This document shows positions 46,001-55,000 of a DNA stretch of 64,000 nucleotides, piece by piece. The translations under genes were made by a program, and so were the position numbers. This DNA comes from Trissonchulus latispiculum. Lineage: Eukaryota; Nematoda; Enoplea; Enoplida; Ironidae. Position 1 is the first letter of the stretch; each line of letters opens with the position of its first letter. The stretch is taken from the NCBI GenBank assembly GCA_030248195.1, contig JASAND010007707.1, positions 1 through 64,000 of the forward strand, in the 5' to 3' direction. Under the pieces are notes generated by a model. That model saw nothing but the letters and a program-made list of their open reading frames with translations. It had not been told where the DNA came from and made no database searches.

Positions 46001-49000
46001 TGCAAGGAGGAAGTTTAACAAAGAGCAAGTCAGAAGAACGAAATGTTAAGGTTTCTCTTATCTTTTCGCTGTCGATCACTGAAGAATCCATCATAGAAGT
46101 AACCATCATATCATGTGAGCAGTTACAGTCTCTGTTTGAAGTGTTAAATCAAAAAATTCATTTAGTTTTGTTTCCTAGTATACTTGTCATAATGTGACTT
46201 TATATTTCGTAAGTTTTTAATTTGAAAAGAATGCATATGCAAAAATACATCGCTACGCATACATCGTGCTGTGATACACACATCAGATTTATTTTAGCGA
46301 CTCAATTCGTCATTGTTCTTACAAAGGAATCTGCTAGCGTTTTTGAGAGCAGCTATGAGTCTGTGACTATAAGAACGGAAAGCAAAGAAACGGTGACCAT
46401 TACACAGATAGAAGAAGGAGGTAATGTTTTAGTGTGTAGAGCCGCTTCAGCATTATTAAAAGTGTCATGATAGCTAAAATTAACACTAAAGTCTTCCAAT
46501 CGCGCATCGTTGGCCGATGGTCGAACGGATTTTAAATTTCTAAAACTAAATCTGCTAGCTCAAGGACATCTTATTTTATTGCCATCTCATAATCTTAGTC
46601 GTCTAAAAAATTTGGTTCCGGTATTTTGTACTTGCCGCATATATTTCACTTAAGAATCCCCGCCTGAGTCAGATGAAGATGCTGAAGAAAATGCTACCGA
46701 AGCAAGCACATCAGGTTCAACCGAAACAGAAGCGTCAACAAGTGAAGAACCGGACAGTGATGCTACAACTATGTCTAATCCCTTTGAGAACCCATTCGTA
46801 GACCAGGCAAACGAAAATGCTCAGGAAGCAGCACAACAGGAAAACGAAGACGCAGAGTCTGAAAATGAAGAAGCAGAAGAAGCACCTGAACCCAGTCAAA
46901 GTAAGCTTGCTGCATGATTACATACTGTGACTCAGGTTAGCTGCATATGCTGGTGGTAAAAACAATTTATGTTTATTTATTTTAGTGCTTATCGTAGGCT
47001 CTTTGCAAAACCAAGAAAAGTGAACAAGTTACGAATGTGTGTTGAACGATCGCAACAGCGACATGCATCTTAACTGGTGAAGTTAAAGTTAGGTTTCTGC
47101 TACTGTTGTGTTTCAGGTAACGCCATCAGTGTTAGAATTTCTGGTGGTGAACTACAGCAAACTGAAGAGGAAACCGAACTACTGAAACTGCAAGCCGTTT
47201 GGCTGTTGAGGATTTCTCATACCGTGGTGGAAAAAGTCGTTATTACTTCATGTAAGCATATTGCACAGTACGGTATGTTTGATGTAATATACATTAATAT
47301 ATATTCATATGCTATATACATATGTTATGTGCAAATACAAAATTAGATATATCCATGACACTCTGTCGCTAGCTGAACGTTCTGTTTGTATGAGAGTGTG
47401 AACTTAATATTGGAGCTTATATAGATTTTCTATAATTTCAGCCACATCTTTTGAAATTGTAATCCAACAAAAGTATTCAAAAACCATATCCGAAGCTATT
47501 CAGAACAGGCTGGCTGCTGCTCCGTCCCCGCTTACATTCACAAACTCTGCCGGCCAAGAATGTCAAATACAATCTGCTAGAGGGAGTGAAGATTCCGGCG
47601 CCGCTAGGTATGTATTACTTAACTACTGATAAGCACCATTTGGTTAGCTGAGTATAATTGAACATTGTTCGAATTAACTGTAACTTCACATTTTTGTTGA
47701 TACATGTACATATGTTGTCCCTGCACCAACCAAGCCTTAAGAAACATAAATTTAGATTTCAACTAGTGTGGGCTGATTTCGTACTAATAACCACAGAGTG
47801 TCTTAGGGCCTTTTCATAAAAAGATTAAACGGATTAACTTAAACGGATTAACTTAAACAGATTAAATGGACTAAAAACGCGTATTCATAAAATCACGGAT
47901 TAAACTACTTAAATGGATTAAACTGAGCCACGACTTAAACGGATTAACTTAAACGGATTAAATTAAGTCGTTTAAGTAGTTTAATCCGTATTTTATGAAT
48001 ACACCTTTAATCCGTTTAAGTTAATCCGTTTAAGTTAATCCATTTAATTCGCCAGTTTAATCCTGATTTTATGAATACAAATGAAGCTAACATATTTTAA
48101 AGCGTATCTATTCCATTAATGTTAATTTTTTGATTGAAACTACAATTGTTATTTTAATCAAATTTCAAACTATAGCTAACATCTACAATACTATCGTCCA
48201 TTGAACTGTGTAACCATTTTACAACGATGAGTTTTTAGGCTTACTTTTTGACGCGCTTGCTTAAGGTGGTTGTTTCCTTTTGTGTAAATTTGATCTCACA
48301 AGCTCGAATTCTTTATGAAAGTAGATGAAACTTTACAGATGTATTATTTTGGTGCCCTTTAACATTCTGGGACATTTGGGATCGGTCCGGCATTGTTAGG
48401 TGAAAAGATAGGAATTTTTTGGTTTTTGCCATTATTCTCTCAGGGGCACAGGGAATTGGTTGATATGGATAAAAAGAGAATACCGAAATGAACATTTTTG
48501 CTATTACAACCTCTGAGCCGTCAAGTCAGAATAAGCCAAAAATAATATTGGGGTCGAAAAATTGACTTAATGAAACTTAAGGCACCGTCACCGCACATTT
48601 GGCTGATTCTTTGGGGCATAAAGTTACTGTTAAGGATTAAATAAAAAAGGCCCCTTGACCCGCATAGCTTTATTGTTAAGGCATAAAAAGAAATTGTTGC
48701 CGATTCTTCCTACAGTTTTGAGAAATCGATGTTCAAAAATTAATAGTCAATATTTAGCTGGTCTTTCAGAAAACTTATTCGCGAATTTTGCTAGCTTCGG
48801 AAGCCCGATGTCAATTTATTGATTACATACATGCTTTAAAACGAAGTATAAAGGTCTTTCCACCATCCGAAATTGTGAAAGTTATAGCGTTTCAAAAATC
48901 ACTGCACAAAATTATACCCAGGGGCGTAGGCAGGGGGGGGGCAGGGGGAAATTCCCCCATCCCCTCCCCCCCCCCGAAACTCATTTGTCCCCCGGAAAAT

Positions 49001-52000
49001 TTTCCGTGTCGGGGAAAATTTTACAAAATTTTCGCGCCGTAGGCGCGAATTTTATTAATCGACTCAGAAAAACCTAATTTGCACATCAAATTACACGGTT
49101 ACATTTTCCAAAATTTTAGCAAAATGTGCTCTAAAAATAGGTTTCAATTATGCCATTTTCTAAAAAGGTCTTTTAACTGTCTTTTAACTGGGGGCTGCCA
49201 CCCCCAGACCCCCGCCTATTTTATTTAAAGATCTAACCTCTTGCACTTATAATCTAACAAGTTTGTAGAAATTGTTGTCTAAAAATGAGAAAACAGAAAG
49301 ACATAGTTTCAGTAAGCGAATTTTACAGGAATTTGAAATAGCACTATCCTTATTTATATATGCGATTTGAATGTCTATATAATCTTTTTTAATGTTTTCA
49401 TTATGACTTTTATTACATTTTTCAAAAATTCTCCAGCTTCTGGGGGGCGCCGGCCCCCCAGACCCCCCGTGTAGCTGCTGTATTTATGTACATGTATGCA
49501 TTGTACCTCCGAAAATTTGAAAGCTCAGTTGTCGTAAGCTTAGTTTATGTTATCCGAAAAAAGTCTGAAACAAGCGAATAACGATTTTGAAAAACCTGGG
49601 TAAATGTTAAAAAAATTTTGGATGTGCCCCCCCCGAAATTTTGTTCTGGCTACGCCACTGATTATACCACCACCTTAAGATGGCGCTATCTTTTTGTGTT
49701 GTGATTTTCGAATAGCTATAACTTTCGCAATTTAGGGAGTACGAAAGAACTTTATATAGACATCGCTTTAAAGCTTATAGTCAATACATTTACATGAGTT
49801 TACGAAACCAACAAAATTAGCAAAAACTAGCAAAAATTTTGTGACATACCGGCTGAATATAGGCTTACCAATCTTTGAACATCGATTTCTCAAAGCTGTA
49901 GAATCGGCCAAATTTTTTATGACATGAAGGACATGTGGGCCGAGGGGGGACATCTTTCTGGATTTTGCTCAACATGTATTAATGTTCCAGAAAATCAGCC
50001 AAATGTGCTGTGACATGAAATTTTGCAACTTCGCATTGAGTTTTCTCGCATCTGGAGAAGTTTTCTCTATCCAAAAATAGTCATACTTTTCATCCTGATA
50101 AAATCACGCGAATCCATTGGTAAATTTTTGAGTAATCAATGCTCAATGCAAAACAATCGCAGTTTCGACAAAATGGTTTTTTTGTCTCAGGTGTACCTAA
50201 AGCAACGAACTGCAACTAATAGGCATTGATAAAATGTGCAATTTGACTGTGTATCGATTGAGTTCAAATAAACAAAAATTGTCCGTAGAATCTGGCAGCA
50301 ATTTTGAAAAAACTGATTTCCTCGAAAATGTTTTTTACCCACTAAACCGTCTTTGGCTTATGCTTACTTAACCGCTAAGGGCAGTTCACACTAGGCAAAT
50401 TTGGAGCAACTTAGTTGAAGCAACTAAGTTGCTTCAACCGCTCAAAAGTTGCCCAATGTGAATGTAGTGGCAACTGAGAAAAAAGTTTCCGCAATCGCAC
50501 TTAGGGCGATTTCTAGCGGCATAGGACGGTGATTGGTCGATTCAAATTATAAAATTGGCGCGCTAAAATTTCTGCATCTGATAGGTTGTTGCTGCAACTA
50601 GTTGAGCCAACTGTTTGGGCAAGTTGCTGCAACTTTTTCCTGTGGCAACTTAAGTTGCGGCAACGAAGTTGCTCCAAAGTTGCCTAGTGTAAACTGGCCT
50701 TTAGATATCGCTCAAAAGTTGTAAAAGCAAAAATGTTCATCCATTTCAATAAAGAGTTGGACCGGTAAGGTTAAATTTACACAAAGAATACCACTCCCTT
50801 ACTGAACTAGTTAGCCAGTGAAATGTAAATGTAAGCAAGTTTGCTAGTTTTAGATAGTAGAATGTACGTATATTATAAGCTTCAAACTAATAATATTGGG
50901 CAAGTTACGACATTAAATAGACTCAGCACAGGAGGAAACAAATACCTACTTTAGTCCTTTAGTAGCTTGCTTTTTTTTTATTTTGCAGCTTTCTAGCCAA
51001 AGTTGTTGCGTGAGAAAGATAAGAAAAGTAGACAGTTAGTATATATTCGGGTTGCGCAAACATGCTAATATATGATTTTACAGAACGAAGAACGATTTCA
51101 TTTTACCTAAGAACGATTTTCAGCTATTTGTAGAAGTATCGAGTACCCGATGTACCATCAAAACGTTACCTCAGTCTGTAAAAAATTCTGAAATTGTTAT
51201 ATAATTAGTTAAGAAACTTCTAGGAAAATAGAATAAGTTTCGTCGTTGCCATAAAACAGTCAAAATGTTAAGCTACAGTTTGATGTATAAATAACTGCCT
51301 AACTCCAAATAATGAATGAGCAATAAAGGTTTAAAGTTGATGTCTCCAAATGGAATCGGCACTATATCTGATGTTTAATCCGTTTAATCCCCGCAAATAA
51401 CAAGGATTAAACTATTGTGCTTTTGAACTGTTATTTAAGTGACGGATTAAAAGGATTAAACTTAATCATTTTATGAAAAGACAACGGATTAAAGTTTAAT
51501 TCGCTAAGTTTTTAATCCGTTGCGATTTTATGAATACGTCACGGATTAAAGTTTAATCCGTCGGTATTTTATGAATACGATTTTGATCGGCGGATAAAAC
51601 TAGCACGTTTAAGTCACGGATTAAACTTTAATCCGTTTAATCCGTGAGCGTATTCATAAAATGATTAAAGTTTAAGTTAATCCGTTTAATCCAATTTATG
51701 AAAAGGCCCTTAGTAGCAAAGAAAATCCAGCACAAACACAACTGCGAGCAACAGGCGCGAGCAGCATTACAGGACTTAACTGCAATCAAATAGCCAATAT
51801 GTACAGAAAATCTAAGAACTTTCAAAATCTCTTTTGGAGCAGAAGAGATTTCAAAGTCCTCATTCGGAAATGTAAATGTTATGAAAATGTTATGAAATAC
51901 AATGTTTCATGCCGATTTATTTGTTTCTCAGTGCACAATTGCGCCCAGAATCTCTTTCTAACTTACGTTTTTGGGATTGATTAACCAAAATATTTTTCAA

Positions 52001-55000
52001 TGGATTCTCTTCAAAGCAGTATGTTAACATATTTAACATACTCGTCCATTTTCCCTAATTAATCAGCCTAACGAAATCCAAAATACAACTATACAACTAT
52101 TATAGGACTCTGTCTATTTAATTTTATAGGCAGCAACAGTGTGCAATTATTAATCAACTTTGTTTAAAATTCATGAACCGTTTTGATAATATTCAGTTTT
52201 ACTTCTGAAAATTAAAATTACAACATAACAGAATTTTGTCAAAATTTAAGTAAGAGTTAATTCGTTAGTAAGAGTTATTATTAGTTAGTTAATTTTTTCT
52301 GTACGCCCCACTCCAGTTGGTCTTACGGTTAGGAGTAGTGTTAGCTTGAGGTTAGTTTAGAAATTTGACTGGGGTTGAGCTGACACCGAATAATCGTCTT
52401 TAACAATTACCCGAGGCGTTTCGCAAGGATGGAGATTTGTATATCACCGTCTGTGTGATGAACGCACCTCGGCAGCTCCACCCGAAGGCGGCCGCCCCTT
52501 AACTCTCGAAAAATTGTTGACATGAGGGGCGAAACAGCTAGAATTTGCACCGGCTGGCGCCAGATCCGATATATCAAAAGCGGCTTCCTGGCCCGGTTGG
52601 GCCAAAGTGGAAGGGCAGCGTAAAATATGGACACACAAACATATATACAGTAACGAATAATGCACATGTATGAAATCAGAGCTTAACATTTTAATATTTG
52701 GTATGGATTCTTTAGCTCTGAGGTAGAATTCTCGCCACAGAAATGATCATCATTTCCTTAAGTTGTCGTTGCATGATTCCATAAACATTTCCTTTGTCTG
52801 CGATGCAAACGATAATTTGACTGCCTGCTTGACTAGGTATAAAATCCTTCAAGCAGAAAATGCCCGCCGATAAAGGTGATGTAGATGTTACCTATACTCA
52901 ATAATTTTGAAAATTACTAGATCATTACCGCACAAGAGCATGGTGCCACCTCAGTCGAAGTTTGGCACTGTGTGAGCACTGGGAGTTTCAACAAACATTT
53001 TGCTGCTTAACCATTCTACCCTAGTTGTTTTCGAAAACTAAGACTTTATGTAAATTAAAAATTGCAAATATATTGTAGTAAACTTTAGCGTAGGACTTAG
53101 GAAGCTTAGGACGATGCTCCTTCCTGGGCTCCTGACAAAAAGTTCAATCATCTCCTTCGGAAGTCTCGTGTGTGCCCACAAAAATTGCATCGTATCGGTC
53201 TCGTCTGGTTTTGAGCTGAGATCATTTTGAGTCACAGAGATGAGATCAGTTTCCTAAGCATCAGAGATCAATCGCATCGAAGCTTTTGGAATCAGAGATC
53301 GGTAGACAAAGTATCAGATTGCTGAGACAGAGTGTCAAATCCGATGAGATCGCTTAAGGTGGTGGTATCGCTTTGTGTAAATTCGACAATACAAGCTTCT
53401 ATTCTTCATGAAAGTGGATGAAACTTTCCAAATACACTATTTTCGTGCTCTTTAACATTCTGGGACCAGTCGCGGATTTTTAGGTGTAAAGATAAGAAAG
53501 TTTTGGTTTTTGCCCTTATTCTCTCAGTACATGGTCGCTACACCGGATTGGTTGTTATGGCTGGAAAGAGGGCACCAAAATGAACATATTTGCTTTTACA
53601 ACTTTTGAGCTACCTCAAATTGTTAAGGCAGTATAACCCAAAAACGATTTTTGGGGTCAAAAAATGGCCATTTTAGCAGAAATAAGTTTTTTCAAAATTA
53701 CTGCCAAATCTTACAGACAATTTTGGCTTATTTATACTCAATCGAGACTCCGTCCAATTGCGCATTTTATCAATACCTATTCGCTGGAGTTCCTTGCTTT
53801 AAGCTAGAGAATTCGCCGAAAAACCATTTCGGCAAAATTGCGATTATTTTGTTTTGAACATTGATTTCTCAAAAACTACCCAATGGAATCCCGTGATTTT
53901 TGGCTGAATGAAAATTCGCCCTATTGCGGAGGGACTTTTTTCTTGGTTTGAGCTAAAACATCTCCAGTTGTGAGAAAACTGAATAGAAAGTTGCGAAATT
54001 TCGTGTCATCGCGCATTTGCCGTATTTTCTGGAGTACTGAGACTTGTTGAGCCAAATCCAAACAAATGTCCCTCGGCCCACATGTCCTTCCTATCATGGC
54101 CCAAGAAGAAATTTTGGCCGATTCCACAGTTTCGAGAAATCGATGTTCAAAAATATTTGGTCTGTATTCATTCTGTCAGATGTCAGCATGTCGGAATGTT
54201 TTTGCTATTTTCGTGCCAATTTTGCTAGTTTCGTAAGCTCATGTTAATGTACAAATTATAAGCTTTAAAACGATGTATAAAGCTCTTTCCAATTCCCAAA
54301 ATCGTGAAAGTTATAGGGTTTCGAAAAATCACCAAAAAAGCACTGCACAAAAGGATACCAGCACCTTAAGGTGGTGGTATCGTTTTGTGCAGTGCATTTG
54401 TCGTTATTTTTTGAAACGCTATAACTTTCGCAACTTTGGGAGTTGGAAAGAGCTTTTTACATAGTTTTAAAGCTTATAATCTGTACATTCAGATGAGCGT
54501 ACGAAACCAGCAAAATTAGCAAAAAACTAGCAAAAATTTTCTGACATACTGACTTCTGACAGGCTAAATATAGACAAAAAAGTTTTGAACATGGATTTAT
54601 CAAAACTGTAGAATCGGCCAAAATTTTTTCTTGTGTCATGCTATGAAGGACATATGCGCCGAGGGACATTTTTTTGGATTTGGCTCAACAAGCCTCAATA
54701 TATACTCCAGAAAATTCGACAAATGTGCGGTGACACGAAATTTCGCAACTTTGTATTCAATTTTCTCGCAACTGGCGAAGTTTTAGCTCAAACCAAGAAA
54801 AATGTCCCTCCGCAATAGTGTCAATTTTCATCGAGCCAAAAATCAGGCGAATCCATTGGGTAGTTTTTGAGAAATCGCTGTTCAAAACAAAATAATCGCA
54901 GTTTTTGCCAAAATGGTTTTTCGGCCAAATCTCTAGCTTAAAGCAACGAAGCCCAGCTAATAGGCACTGATAAAATGGGCAATTAGATCGCTTATCGATT

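Larger units (their letters stand above)
48261..50801. mobile_element. Foldback (palindromic) element with two nested insertions
   Basis: One arm runs from TTAAGGTGGTTGTTTCC at 48261 to TTAA at 49675-49678. The other runs in the opposite direction from that TTAA to about 50801 (ACACAAAGAATACCACTCCC). The arms match the arms of 53354-55386. The left arm is split by the hAT-like insertion 48919-49660, and the right arm by the insertion 50378-50701. No transposase is visible. Confidence 0.75.
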
